From Pueribacillus sp041725775 (GTDB lineage Bacteria > Bacillota > Bacilli > Bacillales > UBA6769), in NCBI RefSeq assembly GCF_041725775.1, contig NZ_JBEUEL010000010.1, positions 1 through 64,000 on the forward strand: 64,000 nucleotides of DNA, in the 5' to 3' direction. Made by a program: the position numbers and the translations under genes. Below the pieces are notes generated by a model. The model was not told the DNA's origin and ran no database searches. It saw nothing but the letters and a program-made list of their open reading frames with translations. Of this stretch, positions 44,405 through 52,564 are shown in pieces (the stretch's first letter is position 1; each line of letters opens with the position of its first letter).

Positions 44405-45133
44405 TTAGTTGTCGTTAAGACCTCCACCATTAAGAGCGTCAAGAACATGTCTTTCTACAGTGCTGCTCGTTAACAAGCCGATATGACTTACTCCGATGAC
44501 GCGAACTCGGCGAGCTCCATCAAGTGTTGTCCGGTAAGTAGGAACGAGTGTATCGCCAGTGCTGTATATTGTCGTATATAAGATAGGGTTATTTGGATCT
44601 GTACCATCTGGAGTTTCATCGCCTGCATTTAGTCTGAGCAGAAATAAGCTGCCAGGAATCATCTCACGTGCGCCAGCAGTTGCTGAGCCCCAAACTGCGT
44701 TATACGTTCCTTGATGAGGTGAACCGATTGTAACGAGATTCGCAACCTTGCTGCCACCATCTAAATTTTTGATATAGTATCGTGTACTAAGTCCGCCCAT
44801 GCTGTGTGCAACAAGGTCCACTTTATCTGCCCCAGTTCTTGCTAGCACATTGTCAACAAAAGCAGAAAGTTCATGTGCATTATTTACATTACTTCCGAGA
44901 TTATTGGAGTATTGAATCGCCGATACGTGACTGTCTGGCCACCCTTGCCTTTTTAAGTAGTTCATAAGGGAGATGAAGTTCCAATCATTCCCTGTATAAC
45001 CGTGGACGAAAACGACAGGATTGCGCTCTTCTGCAGAGGCATGTTTGGGTATTGAAGCGAAAAATAGAAGCAAACAGACAGTCACGACCATGAATACAAC
45101 AACCGACCATCTTAAGTTTAAAGTCCTAATCAA
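44405..45133 (-). CDS. Secreted lipase, Bacillus LipA/EstA type
   Basis: 242 residues. A signal peptide of about 34 residues ends HASA before EERNPVVFVHG, followed by a minimal alpha/beta-hydrolase. The catalytic triad is visible: Ser111 in AHSMGG (Ala for the first Gly of G-x-S-x-G, as in family I.4 lipases), Asp194 in STGDTLVPT, His217 in GVSHIGLL. The mature part is about 25 residues longer than B. subtilis LipA. The start is TTG with AAGGAGGG upstream. Confidence 0.9.
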   Translation of the reverse strand: MIRTLNLRWSVVVFMVVTVCLLLFFASIPKHASAEERNPVVFVHGYTGNDWNFISLMNYLKRQGWPDSHVSAIQYSNNLGSNVNNAHELSAFVDNVLARTGADKVDLVAHSMGGLSTRYYIKNLDGGSKVANLVTIGSPHQGTYNAVWGSATAGAREMIPGSLFLLRLNAGDETPDGTDPNNPILYTTIYSTGDTLVPTYRTTLDGARRVRVIGVSHIGLLTSSTVERHVLDALNGGGLNDN

Positions 45134-45484
45134 AGTAAGCCCTCCTTAAAGTATTATTAGGATATATAATCCTTATCTATAAAACTATAATATTTATCCA
45201 AAATTGTCAATATATTTAGAACATTAATACTGTTAATTAATGGAGCTTGATATTTTTATATATTTTACATATAGGTATTAACCGCAATATTTGATGTTTG
45301 ATAGTTTTTTATAAATATGTAATATAAACTTACGATAATAGGATATTTTTAAAATGAATATAGTTAAATCAAATATTTTATTTGCGGGCAATAATTATAT
45401 TATAGTAATAAATTTTTAATATAATCTCGAATTTTCTTTTCATCGTATATATGGTTTTTTGGATTCATTACTTAGTTTAATTTG
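45134..45484. other. Very AT-rich gene-free stretch
   Basis: About 350 bp of A/T-rich sequence with no open frame. It presumably contains the lipase promoter. Nothing else was identified. Confidence 0.5.
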
Positions 45485-45846
45485 TTAATATTGAAGGTCT
45501 CGTTTTTTTGGAAGAGTAAGCTGTTTTAAAAAAAAGTGCGGATCGACTTTGACTGCATCGTTAATAGTGTAAGGGTGTACGCGGTTTTAAAATTAGCCCA
45601 ATACATTGTACAAAAGAACATCGATGCACTTGCATAAAGTTCACAATTAGAAAGCCCAGTCGTATCGAGTGTTTTGCAAGCTTCGCGAATTGCTTCAATT
45701 TCAGCGTGAGCCGTCGGATCGTTCGTTTACTGTACTCGATTAACTCCTCAGTTGATAATTTTTCCGTTTCTCACGATAACTTCCCCAAAAAGCTTACCGC
45801 TGTTGATTTCAACAGCACGATCTATATACAATTGTTCACTTATCAA
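45485..45846 (-). pseudogene. guaD: Decayed guanine deaminase
   Basis: The minus strand reads IDRAVEINSGKLFGEVIVRN, two in-frame stops, then NDPTAHAEIEAIREACKTLD..GLSNCELYAS. This follows B. subtilis GuaD closely (NDPTAHAEVTAIRKACK). The zinc site CEPCPMC is destroyed (ASASMFFCTMYWAN) and the frame shifts again before a stop at 45485. It once deaminated guanine to xanthine and is now a clear relic. Confidence 0.8.
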
Positions 45847-45941
45847 ATCAATCCGGAAAAAGACAGTTTTCAGACAAGTTTGAATTATGTTACAATTATC
45901 GAACGATTGACACATCATTGTGATAAAAGGGGTTGAACAGA

Positions 45942-46088
45942 ATGATTAGTGTGAAAAGGGCTGTAAAGTTTGTACTTGTTGGAAATGCAACGGTTTTACT
46001 CACTTTGTTGTTCTTGCCCATTTTTCTTATTACCGATCAAATTAATGTCTTCAATCACGCAATTGATTATTTGTGGCAAGAAACGTAA
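45942..46088 (+). CDS. 48-residue single-helix membrane peptide
   Basis: ATG 45942 to TAA 46086-46088, preceded by AAAAGGGG about 9 bp upstream. The sequence MISVKRAVKFVLVGNATVLL then TLLFLPIFLITDQINVFNHA gives a basic N-terminus, one long helix and a short polar tail. A textbook terminator starts 1 bp after the stop, which supports a real, separately transcribed gene. No family was recognised. Confidence 0.7.
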   Translation: MISVKRAVKFVLVGNATVLLTLLFLPIFLITDQINVFNHAIDYLWQET

Positions 46089-46089
46089 G

Positions 46090-46118
46090 GCTGGTGAATG
46101 GAACTCACCAGCTTTTTT
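46090..46118 (+). terminator. Rho-independent terminator
   Basis: GCTGGTGA-ATGGAAC-TCACCAGC plus six T, immediately after the small membrane peptide gene. Confidence 0.92.
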
Positions 46119-46285
46119 AAAAATAAATTACTTTTATGTAATATATTATAACTTTCAGTATATTCACAATATAATTAGAGATGGACTGACATGAAAGCTT
46201 GTCGATTGATAAGTCGATAGGTGATAGTTGCTCCTGTATTAGAATGCTAAATTTTAAATATCGTTCAAAAAAGGTGGTGTGCATA

Positions 46286-46933
46286 ATGGAATCAAAGTTT
46301 GTAAAGACAGAGAAACTTTGTGATTTCTTTATCGAAAATCGATTGCAATTTCAAGATCAGCTGTTAGAAGAAGTTGTCAACGTCACAGGAAAAATCGATG
46401 AAATCGATCGGGTGGGCGATATTGATTTACTTTCAAATGCTCAGAGACTAGTTTTGCTTGTTGTTGAAGATAAGTTAAATGAATTAGAAGAATTTGCGAA
46501 ACAGGAGGGTGTTGCTTGGGCAAACATGATTTAGCCGTTTCTTTTAAACTAGATTGGCTTCAAGCGATTCACAGTGTTCTTTGGAGGTTTTTATACCAAT
46601 TTGTTTGTTTTATTGGAAACGAAATAATGGATAGGGATACTTTTTTACATTAGAAAAGGAAATTAATCAATTGTTGGACGATTTTTTCAGTAGCTTCTTT
46701 ACTAAGTTACTCTAGTTATAAAGAAGATCAATTAAAAACTCAGCAAGTTCTGATCGAGCATTTATCCGTTCCCGTTATTAGAGTTATATGGTATGAACAT
46801 GATGGGGTGTAAGCCGATGATTACTGGTTTACGTCCTGATACAGTCCAAACGTTCATTCAACATGGTGCCTCGTTCGAAGATTTAGCTGAAACAAAAGGA
46901 ACACTTCAAAAGGCGTTGCAAGAGTTTTTTTAA
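46286..46933 (+). pseudogene. Decayed RsbR-type STAS-domain stress protein
   Basis: ATG 46286 (AAGGTGGTG upstream) opens 82 codons resembling an RsbR N-terminal domain. A frameshift follows near 46515, after which SFKLDWLQAIHSVLWRFLYQF continues in another frame. Later YKEDQLKTQQVLIEHLSVPV and MNMMGCKPMITGLRPDTVQTFIQHG..TKGTLQKALQEFF match both ends of an RsbR-type STAS domain, whose middle is missing. Such proteins belong to stressosome complexes. Several frameshifts and a deletion make it non-functional. Confidence 0.8.
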
Positions 46934-46957
46934 AATGAATACATATTGAAAAAAACA

Positions 46958-46982
46958 AAAAAGAGGATGCTTTCCTCTTTTT
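46958..46982. terminator. Bidirectional terminator
   Basis: AAAAAGAGGA-TGCTT-TCCTCTTTTT, with A-run and T-run on both strands. It lies about 48 bp beyond the msrA stop (minus strand). Confidence 0.8.
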
Positions 46983-47029
46983 GTCATTTTATGATAAAAG
47001 CTTTTTCAATAAGCCTATCGATAAATCGT

Positions 47030-47557
47030 TTAACGTCCCCAATGCTTTTCAATAAATGCAGCACGACCAGAACCTATTCTGTATTGATTGTAATGAATAC
47101 GATTTTTTTTGTGGTAATTTTGGTGATAGTCTTCTGCTGGGTAGAATGTAGATGCAGGAAGAATGAGTGTTGCAATGGGTTTATCAAACTTTCCACTTTC
47201 TGCAAGTTCTTTTTTTGATGCTTCCGCCGCTTTTCTTTGGTTTTCATTATGATAAAAAATTGCTGTTCGATAAGAGGAGCCACGATCGAAAAATTGACCA
47301 TCTTCGTCGGTTGGATCGATTTGTTGCCAAAAAATATTCAACAGGTTTTCGTACGAAAAAACATCCGGTTCAAATGTAATTTGAACAGCTTCAAAATGCC
47401 CCGTTGTATTCGTGCATACTTCTTCGTATGTTGGATTTTCTGTATGTCCCCCTGTATAGCCAGAGACGACTTTAATAATTCCAGGTTGTTCTTCAAAAGG
47501 AGCGACCATGCACCAGAAACAACCGCCCGCAAAAGTAGCTAATTCATTCGAATTCAC
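47030..47557 (-). CDS. msrA: Peptide-methionine (S)-S-oxide reductase MsrA
   Basis: 175 residues with the active-site GCFWC motif (catalytic Cys13) and the family stretches VVSGYTGGHTENPTYEEVCT, GHFEAVQITFEPD and QQIDPTDEDGQFFDRGSSYR. It repairs oxidised methionine using thioredoxin. It lacks a fused MsrB domain and the C-terminal resolving-cysteine extension of long forms. GTG start with AAGGGGTG upstream. It begins 2 bp after nagB, so the two are one operon. Confidence 0.93.
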   Translation of the reverse strand: MNSNELATFAGGCFWCMVAPFEEQPGIIKVVSGYTGGHTENPTYEEVCTNTTGHFEAVQITFEPDVFSYENLLNIFWQQIDPTDEDGQFFDRGSSYRTAIFYHNENQRKAAEASKKELAESGKFDKPIATLILPASTFYPAEDYHQNYHKKNRIHYNQYRIGSGRAAFIEKHWGR

Positions 47558-47559
47558 AT

Positions 47560-48285
47560 TTACACCCCTTCCAAGGCTGCTTTATCATAAATGACTGTAA
47601 AATTTGGATGACTTTTAAGTGCGGATGCAGGAAATTGTTCACTTATTTCTTCGTGTAACAGACGGTGTAGCGCTTCAGCTTTTTGTTTTCCAGAGATGAG
47701 TAAAACAATTTCTTTACTTTTTAAAATTGAAGCAATTCCCATCGTTATTGCCCTCGTAGGGACTTCATCAATGTCTTTAAAAAAACGCCCATTCACTCTT
47801 CGCGTATTTTCTGTTAACTCAACGACGTGTGTAACCGAATCGAACGGGGTACCTGGTTCATTAAACCCGATATGCCCGTTTTGACCGATTCCGAGCAATT
47901 GCAGGTCTATTCCTCCAAGGTTGTCGATAAGTGCTTCATACCGTTTACACTCTTCGTCTAAATCTTCTGCTGTACCGTCTGGAACGTGAGCGTTTTCACG
48001 TTTAATATTAATATGGTTAAACAATTCTTCATTCATGTAATAACGATAGCTACTTGAATGGCTTTCTGCAAGTCCGACATATTCATCAAGGTTAACGGTA
48101 ATAACATGTTCATATGATGTGCCATTTTTAGTATGATCAGCGATGAGTCGTTTATAAGCTCCGAGTGGTGTGCTACCAGTTGCTAGACCGAGTTTTGTAT
48201 GTGGATCATTTTTTATTTTATTAATAATAAGTTCACTCGTTTTTTCGCTTAATTGTTCATACGTCTCTACTTCAATTAATTTCAC
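47560..48285 (-). CDS. nagB: Glucosamine-6-phosphate deaminase
   Basis: 241 residues. It converts glucosamine 6-phosphate to fructose 6-phosphate and ammonia. Motifs are LGLATGSTPLGAYKRLI (phosphate binding), TVNLDEYVGL (catalytic Asp) and GIGQNGHIGFNEPG (catalytic His region). GTG start with AAGGAG nearby. Uncommonly, it is not beside nagA but 2 bp ahead of msrA. No GntR regulator is in the neighbourhood. Confidence 0.93.
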   Translation of the reverse strand: MKLIEVETYEQLSEKTSELIINKIKNDPHTKLGLATGSTPLGAYKRLIADHTKNGTSYEHVITVNLDEYVGLAESHSSSYRYYMNEELFNHINIKRENAHVPDGTAEDLDEECKRYEALIDNLGGIDLQLLGIGQNGHIGFNEPGTPFDSVTHVVELTENTRRVNGRFFKDIDEVPTRAITMGIASILKSKEIVLLISGKQKAEALHRLLHEEISEQFPASALKSHPNFTVIYDKAALEGV

Positions 48286-48769
48286 TTACGGTCACTCCTT
48301 TTGCTTCGTGGTCAAAAAAGAAAGGGTCAAAAAAAGTAAATAAAATTTCTAGTTGGATCCTTTCTACTAATTTTTTTATTATATCATGCCTTGTCACGTT
48401 ACAGTGGATTTTTTATCGATTTATCTTATGTCAACCGCTCACAAATCTTGGCAGTTTGCGTACATTAGAACTCTAGTAAGACTCGCTAATGAAAGTGGAA
48501 GTCTTACTATTATATATATGACAAAAATGTTAATGTTCGTCGTCCGTTCACATGAATGTCAAGTTGGAAAGCTGTGAGAAGTTAGCAAATGTGTTAGATT
48601 AAGTTTGAGATCGTATCACTTAATCAAAACTAGGCGATAGGAGATGGTATGCTCTCGATCGCATAATAAATTTATTAACTAAAGGGTTTCGTGGAGTGGT
48701 TTGTCTGTTTGAAAAAGTATTAGATGGTGTCAATGATATTGTTATGAAATGTGAAAGGTGTGAGTGCAT
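48286..48769. other. Gene-free stretch of about 480 bp
   Basis: No supported gene. It contains a 10-bp inverted repeat, TAGTAAGACT (48474-48483) and AGTCTTACTA (48500-48509), of unknown role. It also must hold the promoters of nagB (minus strand) and the Sco-like gene (plus strand), which I could not fix. Confidence 0.5.
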
Positions 48770-49390
48770 ATGTTTAACATAGGAAAAAGTAAATGGTTAC
48801 TCGTGTTCGCTGTTTTAATGCTACTTACAGCTTGTGGTGGGGGTGGAAAAAACCTTTCGAAAGAAGGGTCATATGTTGCTGATCAAGACTGGATTATTAA
48901 AGATTTCACATATACGAATGAAAGCGAAGAAGAGTTTGGTTTATCGGATTTGGAAGATGAAGTGTGGTTAGCTGATTTTATTTTTACGAATTGCACTTCA
49001 GTATGTCCTCCGATGTCAGCTAATATGTCGAAAGTTCAACAGCAGTTAGAAGACGAAGGATTACAAGTGCCAATTGTGTCATTTACGGTTGACCCTGAAT
49101 TGGATACCCCTGAAGTGCTTAAGGAATATGCGGACCAATATGCAGCAAACTTAGATACGTGGCATTTCTTAACAGGATATTCATTTGATGAAATTAAAAA
49201 ACTTTCAGAAGAGACGTTTAAGTCACCGCTTGCAGCACCAGTCGAAGGTGATGATCAATTTACCCATGGAGTCTTCTTCTATTTAGTTGAAGGCAATAAA
49301 ATTATTAAAACGTACAACGGTGTGTCCGATGTTCCGACTGATGCGATTGTAGAAGATATAAAAACGTTAAAAGGGGCAAAAGAGGCTTAG
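48770..49390 (+). CDS. SCO1/SenC-family copper chaperone lipoprotein
   Basis: 206 residues. The lipobox LLTAC puts the lipid on Cys22. The thioredoxin-like domain has the copper-binding CxxxC (Cys75 and Cys79 in FTNCTSVCPPM), the distal His in DDQFTHGVFFYL and FTVDPELDTPEVLKEYADQY. It delivers copper to the CuA site of cytochrome c oxidase (YpmQ-like). ATG 48770 is chosen over GTG 48764 because AAAGGTGTGAG fits its spacing. It is followed by YtkA-like and CtaG genes, i.e. an oxidase-assembly cluster. Confidence 0.9.
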   Translation: MFNIGKSKWLLVFAVLMLLTACGGGGKNLSKEGSYVADQDWIIKDFTYTNESEEEFGLSDLEDEVWLADFIFTNCTSVCPPMSANMSKVQQQLEDEGLQVPIVSFTVDPELDTPEVLKEYADQYAANLDTWHFLTGYSFDEIKKLSEETFKSPLAAPVEGDDQFTHGVFFYLVEGNKIIKTYNGVSDVPTDAIVEDIKTLKGAKEA

Positions 49391-49402
49391 GAGGAGAAAG
49401 TA

Positions 49403-49858
49403 ATGAAAAAAGTGTTTGTTTCTGTTGCAACGTTACTTTTGCTCGTTGCTTGTGGAACAACGAACGAGAATGAATTATCTAGTCTAGATGAAGAACAAGC
49501 ATTAAAAGAACTATATGTTGAAATAATAACGCCTGAAGATGCATTTGAGCCAGGGATAGAAGGAAAGATAGAAATTGAAGTCACCGAAGGAGAAGACCCT
49601 GTTTCTGATGCTGATGAAGTTTTATTTGAAATTTGGGAGCATGGTCAACAAGAAGATTCTGAAAAAATTGAAGGGGAACTTGAAGGTGATGGGAAATATT
49701 TTTTGACGTATACGTTTGAGAAAGCTGGGATTTACTATGTTGTCCCGCATGTAACTGCAAGAGGTAAGCATACGATGCCGAAACAGAAGTTTAATGTTGG
49801 GGGTGTTGAAGAACCTGCCGATGGAGATGATTATGAAGGCGAGCATATGGGTCATTAA
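49403..49858 (+). CDS. YtkA/FixH-like lipoprotein
   Basis: 151 residues. The lipobox LLVAC (Cys17) is followed by an acidic linker and a YtkA-type beta-sandwich (LYVEIITPEDAFEPGIEGKI..VLFEIWEHGQ..YYVVPHVTARGKHTMPKQKF). The tail is rich in Asp, Glu and His (DDYEGEHMGH) and may bind metal. Tandem with the Sco-like gene after 12 bp (GGAGGAG site). A role in cytochrome oxidase or copper homeostasis is inferred from neighbours. Confidence 0.8.
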   Translation: MKKVFVSVATLLLLVACGTTNENELSSLDEEQALKELYVEIITPEDAFEPGIEGKIEIEVTEGEDPVSDADEVLFEIWEHGQQEDSEKIEGELEGDGKYFLTYTFEKAGIYYVVPHVTARGKHTMPKQKFNVGGVEEPADGDDYEGEHMGH

Positions 49859-49982
49859 AAATTCGATCTGCAGTAAATAGTTTGATAAACTTTATACAAG
49901 CATGTGTTAGCGGCAAAATATTTTTTGTCGCCTATATTCGTTAGTTTGCTACTAACGTAATCCTTAGAGGGGTGTAGCTACG

Positions 49983-50900
49983 ATGTGGCAACAACTAAAT
50001 GTACACTTTGGTTTTCAAGCGTTATGGAGCCCTGGTTTTATCATTGCAACGATCGGCTTAACTGGCTTATATTTTTGGGCGATCGGAAAAGGTAGATATC
50101 GTTTTGCAGAATCAGAACCAGTTCCTCTCTATAAACAAATATTGTTTGTGCTCGGGATGTTTCTTTTTTATCTTGGGTATGGCGGACCGCTATATATTAT
50201 CGGTCACTTGATGTTCAGCATTCATATGATTCAAATGATTGTCTCACTCTTATTCGTTCCGCCGCTTCTGTTGCTCGGGATTCCGAAATGGCTTTTAAAA
50301 GCGATTGTTATGAAAATTCCATTTAAACGGGTTTTAAAGGTTTTTGCTCACCCAATCACAGCGATCGTGCTTTTTAACGTCATGTTTTCGTTTTATCATA
50401 TTCCCGTCATTTTTGATTTTTTAATGGCACATAAAATGGGGCATGACGCATTTCAAACCGTATTATTTATTGCGGCCATTTTAATGTGGTGGACGATTAT
50501 TGCTCCTGTTCCTGAATGGAATCGAGTTTCAGAATTACAACGAGTCGGTCTTATCTTTTTAGATGGGCTATTGCTTACACCTGCTTGTGCATTGATTATT
50601 TTTGCTGGATCTCCGGTTTACGAAACATTTACAAACCCAGTTGCATGGGCGACTGCGTTAAGTTTATGCTTACCAGGAACACAGACGGTTTCACCTGATT
50701 TGATCGAACAGTTTATGTTGCTTCCGCTTTTGGAAGATCAACGACTCGGTGGTGTCGTTATGAAAGTTGTTCAAGAAGTTCTTTATGGCTCATTTCTTGT
50801 CTACGTCTTTATCCAATGGGTTCGCAGAGAAAAAGCAGAAGAGAAGCAAAAGCAAATGGAACTTGAAAAAAGCATTCTTGAAAAATTTGCACATGAATAA
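49983..50900 (+). CDS. ctaG: CtaG-type cytochrome c oxidase assembly membrane protein
   Basis: 305 residues with seven helices, Bacillus caa3_CtaG family. It carries the His-rich helices characteristic of the family: YIIGHLMFSIHMIQMIVSLL, FYHIPVIFDFLMAHKMGHDAF and WWTIIAPVPEW. B. subtilis CtaG is needed for caa3 oxidase assembly, probably in copper delivery. AGAGGGGTG lies upstream of the ATG. The C-terminal 30 residues are charged and coiled. Confidence 0.9.
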   Translation: MWQQLNVHFGFQALWSPGFIIATIGLTGLYFWAIGKGRYRFAESEPVPLYKQILFVLGMFLFYLGYGGPLYIIGHLMFSIHMIQMIVSLLFVPPLLLLGIPKWLLKAIVMKIPFKRVLKVFAHPITAIVLFNVMFSFYHIPVIFDFLMAHKMGHDAFQTVLFIAAILMWWTIIAPVPEWNRVSELQRVGLIFLDGLLLTPACALIIFAGSPVYETFTNPVAWATALSLCLPGTQTVSPDLIEQFMLLPLLEDQRLGGVVMKVVQEVLYGSFLVYVFIQWVRREKAEEKQKQMELEKSILEKFAHE

Positions 50901-51201
50901 ATTAGGTGCATGAGTAGAGATACCCAAACATTAAATATTCGCACGGCATTCAAAATAGTTATTAGCTGAGTAGTTTGAACATATCGAACGCTCGTGAAGG
51001 TACGAATAAAGTGAATTTGTCTATAACACAAAATAAGCAAAGCAAGTTTGGTAAATGTAAAAGAAATACAAGGAATAGTCGGAAGAACGACTTTTAGATG
51101 AAAGGATTCTGGAGAAGTATGAATCAAGTGAAAGAGCGTTAGAAATTCTAATATTGCTCATAAGTAGTACAACTTGTTCAATCCATCATACGGCGCCAAT
51201 G
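50901..51201. other. Gene-free stretch of about 300 bp
   Basis: Nothing recognised between ctaG and the terminator hairpin that precedes the group II intron. A few short open frames are present without ribosome binding sites. Confidence 0.5.
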
Positions 51202-51235
51202 AAGAAGAGCTCGGGGGATTCCCCGAGCTCTTCTT
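51202..51235. terminator. Strong 15-bp terminator hairpin, target site of the intron
   Basis: AAGAAGAGCTCGGGG-GATT-CCCCGAGCTCTTCTT is a perfect 15-bp stem. The group II intron begins 5 nt after the stem, as class IIC introns do, so the natural T-run is interrupted. It probably ended transcripts from both directions before the insertion. Confidence 0.88.
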
Positions 51236-51239
51236 GCAT

Positions 51240-51893
51240 GTGTGCCCAACATGAACGTAGTCAATAAGGTGCAAGTCCCGAACTGTGTAGGCAGATGTAA
51301 CAGTTAGCTTAACGAAAGGGTGTCCATGGTGACGTGGGAACTGTGAAGGAAGCGAGCGGTAAACCTCCAGTTTGAGGAACACGAACTTCATATAAGGCGA
51401 TGTGTAACTAGGTGAGTTTGCGTGACAAATACAAAGTCCTTTCTGCCGAAGGTCGTATATTGCGTTCTAACTAGGAGAGGTTTGGTTGATAAGTACACTT
51501 AGTCACACCTATATAATGATTAACTAATGCTTGATGAGTTGGTGCGGATATTCGTTTTGACAGACACGCCAAGCATATTTAAGAAGGTCGACTCTGGGTT
51601 AGAAGGACTTGGAATGTGTCTGTGGAAGAATAAGAAGAAATCAAGCACGTTCGGGTTAGGCGTTCCAAAAGGAAATGCATATGAATGGGTAAATCATGAA
51701 AAGTTATCGGAAAATTTTTGAAAGTATCATCTTACACAGAACCTCCGGAATCTCCTATAGGAGTTTCTAAGGATTAAAAGTCTAATATCACGTTAAGAAA
51801 CTTTACGTCATCAATCTTATTTGAACTGCCGTATACCGACGGTATGTACAGTCGTGTGAAAAGTCGGGAGTTGAACATTCCCTCCTATTCGAT
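51240..51893 (+). mobile_element. Class IIC group II intron with deleted reverse-transcriptase gene
   Basis: The 5' end GTGTGCCCAACATG and the following domain I (GGTGCAAGTCCCGAACTGTG, AGGGTGTCCATGG, GAGGAACACGAACTTCATAT, AAAGTCCTTTCTGCCGAAGG) match the Oceanobacillus-type IIC intron closely. The 3' part has a domain V-like hairpin (TGCCGTATACCGACGGTATG, about 51831-51847) and ends CCTCCTATTCGAT. Only about 650 nt long: the maturase survives as a C-terminal scrap (LGVPKGNAYEW near 51659, then KSYRKIFESIILHRT in another frame). It cannot encode its own mobility. The exact 3' border is approximate. Confidence 0.85.
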
Positions 51894-52436
51894 TACATTA
51901 TTCCGATTACAATTAAAAGTAGTACGGTTTTCTTGTTTTTTTACTTTAAGCAGTTGCGTCACTTTTTCTGAGTGTTTTTTGTCAATGATCAATTCGTATT
52001 GTTTACCTTCCGTTGTGTTTATCAATAGTTTTTCGTTTGGGTAATGAAAATCTGATATTTTTGACGTTGTAAGTTGAAGGTTATCTATATGTTGCCACGA
52101 AATGAAATGATCAGCAATTGCAATTCCTTTTTCCCCGATCTTTCCTTCACGAAATAGTGGATAAAACGAGTGCATCCCTAAGATTGCAGCTAAATAAAGA
52201 ATGGATAATTGAACTGTTGCATAATAGAGCAATCCAATAATCCAGCAGGCAAACATAAGCAGAGTAAAAATAATCGTCATTCGATCTTTCCACGACCCTT
52301 TTTTGACTTTGACTTGAAACGGTTGCTTGTGGAACGATTGACATTGCTTTCGAGCACGACGAGTTAAGAAAGCACGAACGATTAAATATAAAATAAACAA
52401 GCTTCCAATGACATTTAAAAATATAATTCCATTCAT
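51885..52436 (-). CDS. Membrane protein of unknown function
   Basis: 183 residues with an N-terminal helix (4-22), two further helices (about 52-92) and a C-terminal soluble domain (ITDN/ISDFHYPNEKLLINTTEGKQ type, PH-like beta-strands). Its last few codons and TAG stop lie within the 3' end of the convergent group II intron, so the natural C-terminus was probably altered by the insertion. GAGGTG precedes the ATG. No family was recognised with certainty. Confidence 0.65.
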   Translation of the reverse strand: MNGIIFLNVIGSLFILYLIVRAFLTRRARKQCQSFHKQPFQVKVKKGSWKDRMTIIFTLLMFACWIIGLLYYATVQLSILYLAAILGMHSFYPLFREGKIGEKGIAIADHFISWQHIDNLQLTTSKISDFHYPNEKLLINTTEGKQYELIIDKKHSEKVTQLLKVKKQENRTTFNCNRNNVIE

Positions 52437-52494
52437 TTTTCATTCACCTCAAACTTTTTTAAGTATAGCACTAGGTTTGAATTGAAAAAACCGA

Positions 52495-52541
52495 TTGACA
52501 CAACTTGGAATATTAGTGTATTGTATTACTAGTACACTAAT
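52495..52541 (+). promoter_or_regulatory. Promoter with YtrA-type operator
   Basis: TTGACA at 52495-52500 is followed by the perfect inverted repeat ATTAGTGTA (52512-52520) and TACACTAAT (52533-52541) over the -10 region. This matches the AGTGTA-N-TACACT operators of YtrA-subfamily GntR repressors, and such a repressor is encoded in this operon. Autorepression is therefore likely. Confidence 0.8.
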
Positions 52542-52564
52542 ATAATGATATTGGAGGGAATAAA

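Noticed and set aside
45706..45936. 76-codon plus-strand open frame
   Set aside because: It lies antisense over the guanine deaminase relic, whose minus-strand similarity explains the sequence.
51527..51721. 64-codon open frame as a separate gene
   Set aside because: It lies within the group II intron and contains the end of its reverse transcriptase (LGVPKGNAYEW).
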